Origin: Spongiactinospora sp. TRM90649
GTDB taxonomy: Bacteria; Actinomycetota; Actinomycetes; Streptosporangiales; Streptosporangiaceae
Reading direction: 5' to 3'
Length of the DNA stretch: 64,000 nt
NCBI RefSeq assembly: GCF_029382225.1
Contig: NZ_JARLTC010000032.1
Coordinates: 62,001-126,000 of the forward strand
The notes below the pieces were generated by a model. It was not told the DNA's origin. It did not search any database and saw only the letters and a list, made by a program, of their open reading frames with translations. Positions 40,971 through 49,834 of this stretch are shown here, one piece after another; position 1 is the first letter of the stretch; every line of letters begins with the position of its first letter. The position numbers were made by a program, and so were the translations under genes.

Positions 40971-42386
40971 TCACGTCCGGCGGCCGATCTGCCGCTGGCA
41001 CTCGAACGGGACTCGGCGGTCTCCATGGCGGCCCAGCTCGGCGACCAGTTGCGCGCCGCGATGCGGTCGCGGACGCTGCCGGCGGGGGAGCGCCTGCCCT
41101 CGACCAGGGGGCTGGCCGCCCGGCTCGGCGTGAGCCGTACCGTGGTGACCGAGGCGTACCAGCAACTCTACGCCGAGGGCTGGCTGGAAGGACGCCACGG
41201 CTCCGGCACCTACGTGGCCGACCTCCCGGCGCGGGCCGGCGGCCACCCGGCCGGTCTCAGGCACGACGAGCCGGGCGGCGGCGCCGAACCGGAGGCGGAG
41301 GAGCCCGGCGCGCCCGAGGGGGCGATCGACCTGCGTCCGGGGTCCCCGTGGGTGCGCGACTACGACCACGCCGCCTGGCGCCGCGCCTGGCGCAAGGCCG
41401 CCGACCTGCCGCCGCGCGCCAACCCCGACCCGTACGGCCTGCCGCGCCTGCGCGACGCGCTCGCCACGCACCTGCGCCGGACCAGGGCGGTGCTCTCCGA
41501 CCCCGGCGGCGTGCTCGTCACCCGGGGCACCGGCAACGGCCTGGACCTGGTCGCCGCCACCGTGCTGCGCCCCGGCGACCGCGTTGGCGTCGAGGAGCCC
41601 GGATACAGCAAGGCGCGCAACATCTTCACCGCCCGGGGCGCGCGGATCGTGCCCTGCCCGGTGGACGAGGACGGCCTCATCGTGGACGACCTCCCGGACG
41701 ACCTGCGCCTGATCCACACCACCCCCGCCCACCAGTTCCCCACCGGCGGCCGGATGCCGATCTCCCGCCGGGAGCGCCTGGTCGCCTGGGCCCGCAGGAC
41801 CGGCGCGCTGATCGTCGAGGACGACTACGACGCCGAGTTCCGCTACGACGTCGCGCCGCTGCCCGCCCTGCACGGCCTGGACCCGGAGTCCGTGGTGCTG
41901 CTCGGCACGCTGTCGAAGTCGCTGGCCCCCGACATCGGGGTGGGCTGGCTGCTGGCCGGCCGGTCCCTGCTCGACGCCGTCGCGCGGACCCGGATCCGGC
42001 TCGTGGACCGTACCTCGGGCCCGGTGCAGGCCGCCGTGGCGGTGCTGATGGAGCGCGGCGACCTCGACCGTCACCTGCGGCGCATGCGCCTGGAGTACGC
42101 GCGCAGGCGCGCCGCGATCGTGGAGAGCCTGGGCCCGCTGGTGCGGGGCGACACCGCCGGGCTGCACGTCATGGTGGAACTGCCGGAGGGCCTCGCCCCG
42201 CGCGTCGCCCGGGACGCGGTCGAGCGCGGCGTGCTGCTCGACACCACCGTGCGCCACCACCACGGGCCCGTCCGCGTGCACGGCCTGGTCCTCGGGTACG
42301 GCTCGGCCACGCTGTCCGACGTCAGGAAGGGCTGCGCGGTGATCGCCGGGCTGATCGGTGACAGCGGTACCAGAATCACGTTCTAA
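40947..42386 (+). CDS. MocR-family regulator (GntR HTH fused to aminotransferase)
   Basis: 479 residues. A winged HTH (about residues 22-90; PSTRGLAARLGVSRTVVTEAYQQL) is joined to a fold-type I aminotransferase domain with the PLP lysine in GTLSKSLAPDIGVGWLL. MocR/PdxR proteins sense PLP or an amino acid. ATG at 40947 lies seven bases after TAATAC with no Shine-Dalgarno sequence: probably a leaderless mRNA. Divergent to the PPOX gene, its likely target. Confidence 0.87.
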   Translation: MRELVETTSRPAADLPLALERDSAVSMAAQLGDQLRAAMRSRTLPAGERLPSTRGLAARLGVSRTVVTEAYQQLYAEGWLEGRHGSGTYVADLPARAGGHPAGLRHDEPGGGAEPEAEEPGAPEGAIDLRPGSPWVRDYDHAAWRRAWRKAADLPPRANPDPYGLPRLRDALATHLRRTRAVLSDPGGVLVTRGTGNGLDLVAATVLRPGDRVGVEEPGYSKARNIFTARGARIVPCPVDEDGLIVDDLPDDLRLIHTTPAHQFPTGGRMPISRRERLVAWARRTGALIVEDDYDAEFRYDVAPLPALHGLDPESVVLLGTLSKSLAPDIGVGWLLAGRSLLDAVARTRIRLVDRTSGPVQAAVAVLMERGDLDRHLRRMRLEYARRRAAIVESLGPLVRGDTAGLHVMVELPEGLAPRVARDAVERGVLLDTTVRHHHGPVRVHGLVLGYGSATLSDVRKGCAVIAGLIGDSGTRITF

Positions 42387-42393
42387 TGGGACC

Positions 42394-43440
42394 ATGAGCA
42401 TCCCCGGCATCGACTGGCCAGGGCTGGCCGGATGGATGGCCACCGCCGTCCCCTCGGTGGGCAGGCCGCTCTCGGCCGCCCTGATCGCCGGAGGGCGGTC
42501 GAACCTCACCTACGTGGTCGAGACCGCCGAGGGGCGCCTGGTGCTCCGCCGTCCGCCGCTCGGGCACGTGCTGCCCACCGCGCACGACATGCGGCGCGAA
42601 TGGACCGTGATCTCCGCCCTGGCCGCCACCGACGTGCCGGTCCCCGGTCCCGTGGCGTTCTGCGCGGACGAGGACGTGATCGGCGCGCCCTTCTACCTGA
42701 TGCGGCACGTGGACGGCGTGGCCGTGCGCGGCCCCGCCCAGGCCGACGGCACGACCCCGCCCCAGGTCCGCAGGCTGTCCGAACGGCTGGCCGAGGTCCT
42801 GGCCGCGATCCACGCGATCGACCACCGGGCCGCGGGTCTCGCCGGGTTCGGCCGTCCCGAGGGCTACCTGGCCCGCCAGCTCGACCGGTGGAACCAGCAG
42901 TGGGAGCGCTCGAACACCCGCGACGTGCCCGAGTACCACGGCCTCGCCGCCCGGCTGCGCGAGCGCCTGCCCGCCCGCTCGGCGACGGCCCTGCTGCACG
43001 GCGACTTCCGGCTGGACAACACCCTGGTGACCTTCGGCGCCGAACCGGAGATCGCCGCCGTGGTGGACTGGGAGATGTCCACTCTCGGCGACCCGCTGGC
43101 CGACCTCGGGCTCACCCTCGGCTACTGGCACGATCCCGGCGATCCGGACTCCGCCGTCGCCTCGATCACCGGGACGGCCACGCGGCTGCCCGGCTTCCTC
43201 GGCCCGCGCGAGTTCGCCGAGCACTATGCCAGGGTCTCCGGCGCCGACATCGATGACCTGGCCTTCTACACCGCCCTCGGGGCCTTCAAGCTCGCGGTGA
43301 TCGCGGAGGGCATACACGCCAGGTTCCGCCAGGGTAAGACGGTGGGAGAGGGCTTCGAGGCGATCGGCGACGCCGTGCCCGCGCTGCTCGCCCGCGCCCA
43401 CCGCGGGCTCGACGCCGACACATGGAAGGGACGTGGATGA
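42394..43440 (+). CDS. Aminoglycoside phosphotransferase-like (ACAD10/FadE36-type) protein
   Basis: 348 residues from ATG at 42394 (GGGACC upstream). APH fold: NLTYVVETAEGRLVLRRPP, LLHGDFRLDNTLV as catalytic loop and AVVDWEMSTLGDPLADLGL as metal-binding motif. This is the family encoded with acyl-CoA dehydrogenases (ACAD10/11-like), which may phosphorylate hydroxyacyl-CoA. The next gene is an SDR overlapping its stop (ATGA); no acyl-CoA dehydrogenase is adjacent. Confidence 0.82.
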   Translation: MSIPGIDWPGLAGWMATAVPSVGRPLSAALIAGGRSNLTYVVETAEGRLVLRRPPLGHVLPTAHDMRREWTVISALAATDVPVPGPVAFCADEDVIGAPFYLMRHVDGVAVRGPAQADGTTPPQVRRLSERLAEVLAAIHAIDHRAAGLAGFGRPEGYLARQLDRWNQQWERSNTRDVPEYHGLAARLRERLPARSATALLHGDFRLDNTLVTFGAEPEIAAVVDWEMSTLGDPLADLGLTLGYWHDPGDPDSAVASITGTATRLPGFLGPREFAEHYARVSGADIDDLAFYTALGAFKLAVIAEGIHARFRQGKTVGEGFEAIGDAVPALLARAHRGLDADTWKGRG

Positions 43441-44192
43441 GCGCCATCGCGTTGATCACGGGAGCGGCCAGCGGCATCGGCGCCGCGGTCGCCCGGCGGC
43501 TGGCCGCAGGGGGCGCGCGGTGCGTCCTGGTGGACGTGGACGCCGGCAACCTCGAACGCGTCGCCAAGGAGACCGGCTCGGCCTGGCTGGCGGGCGACGT
43601 CGCCGACCCCGAGACGTCGCGGCTGGCGGTGGCGCTGGCCGTCGACCGGTACGGCAGGCTCGACCTGGTCCACCTCAACGCCGGGATCTCCGGCTCGATG
43701 GGCCTGGACGACTTCGACCCCGTCCGCTACCAGCGGCTGGTCGAGATCAATGTGGACGGCGTGGTCTACGGCCTGACCGCGGCCGTCCCCGAACTGCGCC
43801 GCGACGGCGGGGCCATAGTGGTGACCTCCTCCCTGGCAGGCCTGGTCGCCTACGACGGCGACCCCTTCTACACGATGACCAAGCACGCGGTGATCGGCCT
43901 GGTCCGGGCCTTCGCCGGGCCGCTGGCGGCCGACGGCGTCAGGATCGCGGCGGTCTGCCCGGGATTCACCGACACCCCGCTGATCGGCGCGGCCAAGGAG
44001 ACCTTCTCGGGAGCCGGGTTCCCGCTGCTGACCGCCGACGCCGTGGCCGCCGCCGTGGAGTCGGCCTTCTACTCGGAGGACGAGCCGGGGGCCGTGCTGG
44101 TGGTCCAGCCGGGACGCCCGCCGGTGCCGTACCGCTTCGCGGGGGTGCCGGGACCGGCCGGCGGGCAGCGCCCGCCCGACGTGCGCCGCTGA
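43437..44192 (+). CDS. Short-chain dehydrogenase/reductase
   Basis: 251 residues from ATG at 43437, four-base overlap (ATGA) with the phosphotransferase stop. Classical SDR: TGAASGIG (cofactor), NAGI, SSLAG with YTMTK (catalytic S-Y-K). NAD(P)H-dependent alcohol/ketone oxidoreductase; substrate unknown. Translational coupling to the phosphotransferase suggests one pathway, possibly branched or 4-hydroxy fatty acid breakdown. Confidence 0.87.
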   Translation: MSAIALITGAASGIGAAVARRLAAGGARCVLVDVDAGNLERVAKETGSAWLAGDVADPETSRLAVALAVDRYGRLDLVHLNAGISGSMGLDDFDPVRYQRLVEINVDGVVYGLTAAVPELRRDGGAIVVTSSLAGLVAYDGDPFYTMTKHAVIGLVRAFAGPLAADGVRIAAVCPGFTDTPLIGAAKETFSGAGFPLLTADAVAAAVESAFYSEDEPGAVLVVQPGRPPVPYRFAGVPGPAGGQRPPDVRR

Positions 44193-44199
44193 CCGGCCC

Positions 44200-44676
44200 T
44201 CAGTCCTTCACGGGCTCGGCGGGCTCGGCGGGCTCGGCGGCCTTCTGATCCTTCTCCGGGGGAGCGGGGGCCGTATGGGACGCCGCGCCCGCCTTGGCCC
44301 TCCTCGCGCGCATCCACGGCCGGGTCACCAGCGCGCCGAGCGCCCCGGCGGAGGTGATCGAGGCGAGCGTGATGACCGCCCGCTGCATGGTGAACGTGCC
44401 GGTCATGTAGTAGCCGGCGGTGACCAGCATGCCCAGGGCCACGCTGATCGCGAACGTCAGCGCCGCGCTCTCCATGGCGTCACCGCTGTGGTCGCGCGGC
44501 CCGAGCAGCGGGCGCACCAGGGCCAGTACCGCCGCCCCCGGGCAGAGCAGCAGGAACAGCAGCGTCGCGGTGACGCGCACCGGCGACTCAGGAGCCAGCC
44601 CCGTCGCCGCCAGCGCCAGCCAGCCCGTCGTCGCGAGGAGCACCAGCGGCCAGCGGGCCCGCCTCGTCGCACGCAT
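44200..44676 (-). CDS. Small four-helix membrane protein of the polysaccharide locus
   Basis: 158 residues from ATG at 44676, whose A overlaps the TGA stop of the large glycosyltransferase gene (TGATG). Four hydrophobic segments (about 10-28, 33-57, 69-92, 100-116) and a charged Ala/Pro/Glu tail of about 38 residues (PAEPAEPAEP). It resembles the small four-helix protein at 58194-58559 (P-x-R start of helix two, PGAAVLAL/VPAVAAAG, then R-D). Function unknown; probably a partner of the GT2/membrane enzyme. Confidence 0.65.
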   Translation of the reverse strand: MRATRRARWPLVLLATTGWLALAATGLAPESPVRVTATLLFLLLCPGAAVLALVRPLLGPRDHSGDAMESAALTFAISVALGMLVTAGYYMTGTFTMQRAVITLASITSAGALGALVTRPWMRARRAKAGAASHTAPAPPEKDQKAAEPAEPAEPVKD

Positions 44677-47600
44677 CAGTTCCCCGCCTTCGCCCGCTTG
44701 GGCAGCAGTTCGTACACCACGCCGCCGCCGTTGCGCAGCACCGCGCGGAACCGGTCGGAGGCGGCGATCTCCCGGTCGAGCCGGTCGATGGTCCCCTTGG
44801 GGAAGATCCCCGCCGTCTCCGTGGCCAGCCGCTGCGCGCGGTTCAGCACCAGATACGCCTTGGCCCCCGGCGGCGCCTGGCTCATCAGGTCGATCAGCGC
44901 GGGCCGCGGATCCTCCACGAACTCCGGCAGCGTCGGCACGTGGTCGGGGAGATCCGGGACGGCCGCGCGCGACGGCGGCAGCTCGTCCAGCCACACATGG
45001 TCGTAGCGCTCGTAGTAGTCGTAGGCGGCGGGCAGGAAGAACGTCGGGGCCACGATCAGCGAACGGTTCGGCGCGGTCCGCTGCAGCTCCCTGACCAGCA
45101 GCACCTCTTCCCTGGTGAAGTAGTTCGACTGCTCCTTGCCGTAGTTGCCGAAGAAGAAGCCGGTCACCATCAGCAGCAGGACCATCGGCAGGACCACCAG
45201 CCGCACCCACGCGCGGCGGGCGGGCAGGAACAGCGAGGCGGCCAGCATCGCGGTCAGCGGCAGCGCGAACAGGTAGACCCGGAAGATGATCTCCCCGCCG
45301 TAGCTGCCCCCGGCCAGGAACATCAGCGGCGCCACACCGATCATGACCAGCGGCAGCCCGGGACGGCGCAGCCACCGCCGTCGCACGAACGCCCCGCACA
45401 TCGCCAGGATCCACAGCCCCACCGACAGCGCGCGGTCGGCGTAGGCGACGATCACCTGGCCGGGCGAGGCCGTGCCGAGCGCGATGAGCCCGGACTGCAG
45501 GTTGCCCCCCGCGTCGCCAAGCGACTCCATGATGTCGTTGAACCGGCTCTCCAGGACCTGCCAGGCGATCACGATGTCCCAGCCGCCCACGATGACGGCG
45601 GTGACCACGAGGATCCCCAGGTTCCGGTACCTGCGCAGCACGAACAGCGCGGCCAGCGAGCCCACCAGCATCAGCGGCGTGAGCTGGTGCGCCGACGTGA
45701 TCGCCAGGATCGGCAGCAGCAGGATGAGCGTCCAGACCAGCCGGTCTCGGGTGGAGGTCATCGGCGGCGGCTCGGCGCCCAGCCCGTCGGAGTCGTCGCC
45801 CGCCCGGATCGGCCCTCGCCGGAACCTGCGGACCATCACCGCCAGGATGATCAGGTACAGCGCCAGGGTGGTGGCCTGGGGGGAGAAGTAGTCCTGCCCG
45901 ACCCAGGAACACGAGAAGAACACCCAGACGCCGCCCCACAGGAGCTGGCGGTTGCGGGTCACCGTGCGGAACAGCAGCAGCAGCGGCAGCAGCGTGGCGA
46001 TGTTGAAGACCAGCGGTCCCCAGCTCGCGATCGTCAGCGCGTCCGGCAGCCCCGCCATCTGCGTCATCGTGGCGAAGAAGGAGAAGAAGCCGGGCCACTG
46101 GTGGTACGCCGACAACGGGCCCGGGTTCGGGTCCGTCGCGCCGTGCCTGATCAGGTAGTCGATGACCGACACGTGCTTCCACGCCCAGGAGTAGCGCAGC
46201 GTGGGGTACAGCAGCGCGGGCGTGGCGTGCAGCACCGCGATCAGCACCAGCACGTAGCCCGCGTGCCACAGCTCCAGCGCGAACTTGTCGCTGAGCAGCG
46301 CGACGAAGCCGATCACCATGACCACGATCGCCGCCCAGAACGTGGCCGGTAAGACCGTGATGAGCCCCAGGTCGGTCATCCGGTCGAGGTGCACGTCGCG
46401 CAGCGAGAGCCCCCACAGGATGGTGGCCACCGGCAGCGCCGTGCGGGCCACGAACCAGGTGAGCGTGCTGGTCTGGCGGATCTCGTCGGTACGGGTGGAC
46501 TGCAGGCGGCCGTTGAGGTAGCCCAGCGTGGTGGCCACCAGCGCGATGATCATCGCGACCAGCGACTTCCACGCCTTGACGTCGCCGGGGCCGGTGGCGG
46601 TGAGCGTACGGAAGATCGTCTTGGGCAGCGCGGCACGCACCGGGGCCAGATGCTCGGCGAGCGCCTCCCGGCCCTGCTCGCGCTGCCGGACGGCGGCCAG
46701 CGACTTGCCCTCAGCGGCGCACCTGGCCAGGAAGTAGCCGATCGCGCCGCGCCTGGACGGCAGCGCCACCCGGAGCGTCGCCGTCGCCTGGTGGACGATC
46801 GTGGCGTCGGGGGCCAGGTCGCGCAGGGCCAGCCGCAGCTCGGTCTTGGAACCGGCGGGCGGCTCGGCGAGCATGCCGCCCGCCTGGTGGTCCAGGCTCT
46901 CGGGGAAGCCGCCGGCGGCGAACAGGGTCTCGCGACGGAACGACAGGCCGGCGCCGTACAGGTCGTCGATCGGGCCGCCCTGCTCCGGCGCGCCCGTACA
47001 GGGCGCCCCGACCACCCAGCCCAGCTCGGGCGGGAACCACTTCGGCTTGCCAGCCTCCCACCGGATCGCCAGGTGACTGCGCACGGCCACCACGCCGGGG
47101 TCGGCGTACGCTTCGAGCAGCCGCTCGCTCCAGTCGGCCTCGGGCGTGGTCTCGTCGTCGAGGAACGCCACCACGTCGCCCCGGGCCACCGCCAGCGCCC
47201 GGTTCCGCGCGGCGGCACTACCCCGGGTCCCCTCGTGGTGCAGCACCCTCACATCGTCGAACTCGGCGGCGGACCAGGCGGCCAGCTCCACACTGTGGTC
47301 GATGACGAGGATCACCTCGTCGGGGGCGACCCGCTGCGCGCCGATCGCCTCCATCGTCGCCTGCAACCGCCCCCAAGCCTCACGCGCCCCGGCCACCACG
47401 ACCACCGACAACGTCGGCACCCCGGCGGCGACCCCGTCCAGAACCGCGGTCCCGGCCACACCCTGCCGAGCAGCTTCGCCAGGACGCCTACCCCCCGCCC
47501 CATCGGCGCCGCCGTCACGCTCCCGGAAACCGCTCCCCCCAGACGCCGCCTTGCCCCCCCGGACAGGGGTGCTCCCGGGCGTCGCCTTGTTCCCCCGGAC

Positions 47601-48593
47601 GGGGGTGCTGTGGTGGTCCGCGTTCGCGTCCCGAGCGGGGCCCTCGCGCCCTTCGTCGGCCCCCGGCCCGGTGGCGCTCGGCTTCCGCTCGCCGGTCCCC
47701 GGCATGGGGGGGCTCGCGGTTTCCCCGACGGTTCGCCGGACGGCGGCGCTGTCGTGTTCCTCTGTGTGGGGGCGGCCTTCGGTGTCCCTGGGCGTCTGGG
47801 CTTCCCATGTGGAGGCCTTGCGTGCCTCGCCGGTCTGGACGGGGCCGCTGTCGCGTTCCTTCGTGAGGTCGCGGCTCTCGGCGTCCGCCGGTGTCGTGTT
47901 GCCCGGCCGTGCGGGGGTGGGTGGCGGCTTTGGGAGGCGGAATACGGCGGTTGTGGAGTCGGCCTCTTCGGGGGCCGGGCGTCCTGGGGTGGGGCGGCGG
48001 AAGGCGGAGGCGGTGGGGGGCTCGTCGGGGGTCTCGCAGGGGGCGAAGGCGCCCTTGCCGGGGTGGCCCGGGGTGTCGCGGCCTGCGAAGGCGCCCTTGC
48101 CGGACGGCTCGGCGGGGAAGGTGATGGCCGGGAAGAAGGCGGTGTCGTCGTCGTTGTCGTCCGTGTCGTGGCCGGGGTCGCCGGACAGGGCGGCGGCGTC
48201 GGCCGCGCTGAACATCACGACCTCGCTCGCGGGCGGGGGCCCGTCCCCTTCGTCGCCCGTGCCCTCATCGTCTGAGTCGTCCCCATCGTCCGACTCGGCC
48301 ACCACGACGACGCTGTCGTCGGGCGGGACGGTGCCCGCCGCGCGGAAGGCGACCACGCCGGACTCGGACTCGGCGTCGGCCAAGGCCGCGAGGTCGGAGA
48401 GGCGGATCACCTGGGTGTCGTCGGGATCGGAGGCCGGTTCGCCGGTCCCCGGGGCGGAGGGCGGGGAAGAGTCCTCGGGACGGGAGCCGGGCGGTCCGGG
48501 TACCCCGTCGGTGTTGCTGCCCGCCACTTTCACCCTTTCTCGGTCCGGCCACACGAAATGCCTGCCTGCGACTGTACTCGTCTTCGACGGCAT
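44676..48593 (-). CDS. Giant GT2 glycosyltransferase with acidic disordered N-terminus and multi-helix membrane domain
   Basis: Up to 1305 residues; GTG starts near 48527 or 48533 have the better site (GAGAAAGG) and would remove about 20 residues. Three parts: (1) about 390 residues rich in D, E, P, G with repeats such as KGAFA and TPVRG; (2) a GT-A family 2 domain (about 395-640): TLSVVVVAGAREAWGRLQ, ILVIDHS, RGSAAARNRALAVARGDVVAFLDDE (DxD-like), WVVGAPCTG; (3) a membrane domain of some 12-14 helices (about 665-1190) with HQLTPLMLVGSLAALFVLRR and a long outer tail. The third part resembles GT-C-type mannosyl- or arabinosyltransferases and O-antigen polymerase-like proteins. The fusion suggests sugar transfer coupled to membrane-side polymerisation. 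Confidence 0.8.
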   Translation of the reverse strand: MPSKTSTVAGRHFVWPDRERVKVAGSNTDGVPGPPGSRPEDSSPPSAPGTGEPASDPDDTQVIRLSDLAALADAESESGVVAFRAAGTVPPDDSVVVVAESDDGDDSDDEGTGDEGDGPPPASEVVMFSAADAAALSGDPGHDTDDNDDDTAFFPAITFPAEPSGKGAFAGRDTPGHPGKGAFAPCETPDEPPTASAFRRPTPGRPAPEEADSTTAVFRLPKPPPTPARPGNTTPADAESRDLTKERDSGPVQTGEARKASTWEAQTPRDTEGRPHTEEHDSAAVRRTVGETASPPMPGTGERKPSATGPGADEGREGPARDANADHHSTPVRGNKATPGSTPVRGGKAASGGSGFRERDGGADGAGGRRPGEAARQGVAGTAVLDGVAAGVPTLSVVVVAGAREAWGRLQATMEAIGAQRVAPDEVILVIDHSVELAAWSAAEFDDVRVLHHEGTRGSAAARNRALAVARGDVVAFLDDETTPEADWSERLLEAYADPGVVAVRSHLAIRWEAGKPKWFPPELGWVVGAPCTGAPEQGGPIDDLYGAGLSFRRETLFAAGGFPESLDHQAGGMLAEPPAGSKTELRLALRDLAPDATIVHQATATLRVALPSRRGAIGYFLARCAAEGKSLAAVRQREQGREALAEHLAPVRAALPKTIFRTLTATGPGDVKAWKSLVAMIIALVATTLGYLNGRLQSTRTDEIRQTSTLTWFVARTALPVATILWGLSLRDVHLDRMTDLGLITVLPATFWAAIVVMVIGFVALLSDKFALELWHAGYVLVLIAVLHATPALLYPTLRYSWAWKHVSVIDYLIRHGATDPNPGPLSAYHQWPGFFSFFATMTQMAGLPDALTIASWGPLVFNIATLLPLLLLFRTVTRNRQLLWGGVWVFFSCSWVGQDYFSPQATTLALYLIILAVMVRRFRRGPIRAGDDSDGLGAEPPPMTSTRDRLVWTLILLLPILAITSAHQLTPLMLVGSLAALFVLRRYRNLGILVVTAVIVGGWDIVIAWQVLESRFNDIMESLGDAGGNLQSGLIALGTASPGQVIVAYADRALSVGLWILAMCGAFVRRRWLRRPGLPLVMIGVAPLMFLAGGSYGGEIIFRVYLFALPLTAMLAASLFLPARRAWVRLVVLPMVLLLMVTGFFFGNYGKEQSNYFTREEVLLVRELQRTAPNRSLIVAPTFFLPAAYDYYERYDHVWLDELPPSRAAVPDLPDHVPTLPEFVEDPRPALIDLMSQAPPGAKAYLVLNRAQRLATETAGIFPKGTIDRLDREIAASDRFRAVLRNGGGVVYELLPKRAKAGN

Positions 48594-48618
48594 CCCCCGC
48601 CAGACCGGGAGGTGAGCG

Positions 48619-49758
48619 TCAGGAGACCTTCTTCGGCAATTCCTGGTTCAGGTACGGATCCTTGCCGACCTTGCCGAAGGTGCCGAGCACCCCCGGCCCC
48701 TGCAACCGGAAGTCGCACCCCTGGGAGTCGACCGCGTTCCACTGCAGCACGGCCTTGATCCGCGGCAGCTTCTTGAGCACCTTCGGCACGTCGGCGTACC
48801 ACCGCCCGCGCGCCTGGGGACGCTCGGGGTCGGACTCGGTGCCGTACTCGCTGATGATGAACGGCTTGTCACCGAACCCGTTCTTCACGAACCAGTCGTA
48901 GGCCGGCTTGACGGTCTCCTCGAAGTCCTGCCAGGCGGCGTCGCGGCACTGGGCGAAGTTGTACGGGTCGTAGCTGATCCAGTCCACGTACTTGTCGCCG
49001 GGGTAGAACGCCTTCCATTTGTGCTGGTAGTCCAGCCACCCGGTGACGCCCCAGACCCAGGCGACGTTGGTCACCCGCAGCTTTTTGAAACGGTCCACAA
49101 TGTGCCGGTAGGCGGCGACGTACTCCGCGGGGGTGCCGCTGTCGCGCCGCAGTTCCATCTCGCCGTCGAAGCCGAGCAGCACCGGCTTGCCGTACGCCTT
49201 GATCCGCTTGGCCTGGCGGTCGATCACCGTCGAGTCGATCTCGCCGTCGGCGATGTCACGCCACGGGACGTTGCTCCCGGAGTCCCACTGCTCCGACTCC
49301 CAGCCGAGCAGCAGCAGGCGGTCGCGGCCGATCCGGGGCTCCTCGTCCCTGAGCATGTCGCCGTTCTCGGTCCGGGACATGTCGTGGTAGGTGAACACCA
49401 CGTCGAACTTCCGGCCGACGCCGTCCTCCAGCGCCTCCAGCGGTTCGAGCAGGCTGCCGTCGCTCGGCGGCACGTAGACGCCGAACCACGTGCCGCAGGC
49501 GGGCCCGGTCACGAGGACGGGGGCGGCGGCGCAATCCTTGGCGGGGACGGCGGCGGGCCGCTCGGGCTTGCCCTGCTGGGCGGGGACGGACGGCGCCTCG
49601 CGCTCGTCGGCGGCGAGCCACTGGCCGGTGTCGGCGTTCGCGTACAGCGCGCCGCCTCCGGCGAGCAGCGCCGCGACCGCGGCGATCGGGGGCCACACGC
49701 GCCTGCCGCTCCTGCCGGGCGCGTGGGGGGATGCGAGCCTACGTCGGCCAGGCGGCAT
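48619..49758 (-). CDS. Secreted GH26-like glycoside hydrolase
   Basis: 379 residues from ATG at 49758 (ACGGAG upstream). N-terminal membrane anchor or signal (about 20-41). The TIM-barrel pattern of family GH26 can be followed: GVYVP, LLGFDGEMELRR (E200, acid/base position; the usual His before Glu is Gly), VAWVWGVTGW, WISYDPYNF and FIISEYGTES (E304, nucleophile). GH26 enzymes cut mannans or related beta-glycans. In a biosynthetic cluster it may trim or release the polysaccharide. Confidence 0.72.
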   Translation of the reverse strand: MPPGRRRLASPHAPGRSGRRVWPPIAAVAALLAGGGALYANADTGQWLAADEREAPSVPAQQGKPERPAAVPAKDCAAAPVLVTGPACGTWFGVYVPPSDGSLLEPLEALEDGVGRKFDVVFTYHDMSRTENGDMLRDEEPRIGRDRLLLLGWESEQWDSGSNVPWRDIADGEIDSTVIDRQAKRIKAYGKPVLLGFDGEMELRRDSGTPAEYVAAYRHIVDRFKKLRVTNVAWVWGVTGWLDYQHKWKAFYPGDKYVDWISYDPYNFAQCRDAAWQDFEETVKPAYDWFVKNGFGDKPFIISEYGTESDPERPQARGRWYADVPKVLKKLPRIKAVLQWNAVDSQGCDFRLQGPGVLGTFGKVGKDPYLNQELPKKVS

Positions 49759-49834
49759 GTGGAGCTCCGTGTTGTTCCAGCGGGTGTTGCGAAGATCGTA
49801 GAAGTTTAAAGTGATTCGTATAAAGAAGGGGTAT

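Noticed and set aside
46389..48275. 628-codon plus-strand open frame opposite the N-terminal part of the giant glycosyltransferase
   Set aside because: Antisense shadow; the minus-strand frame shows a real GT2 domain and continues through the region.
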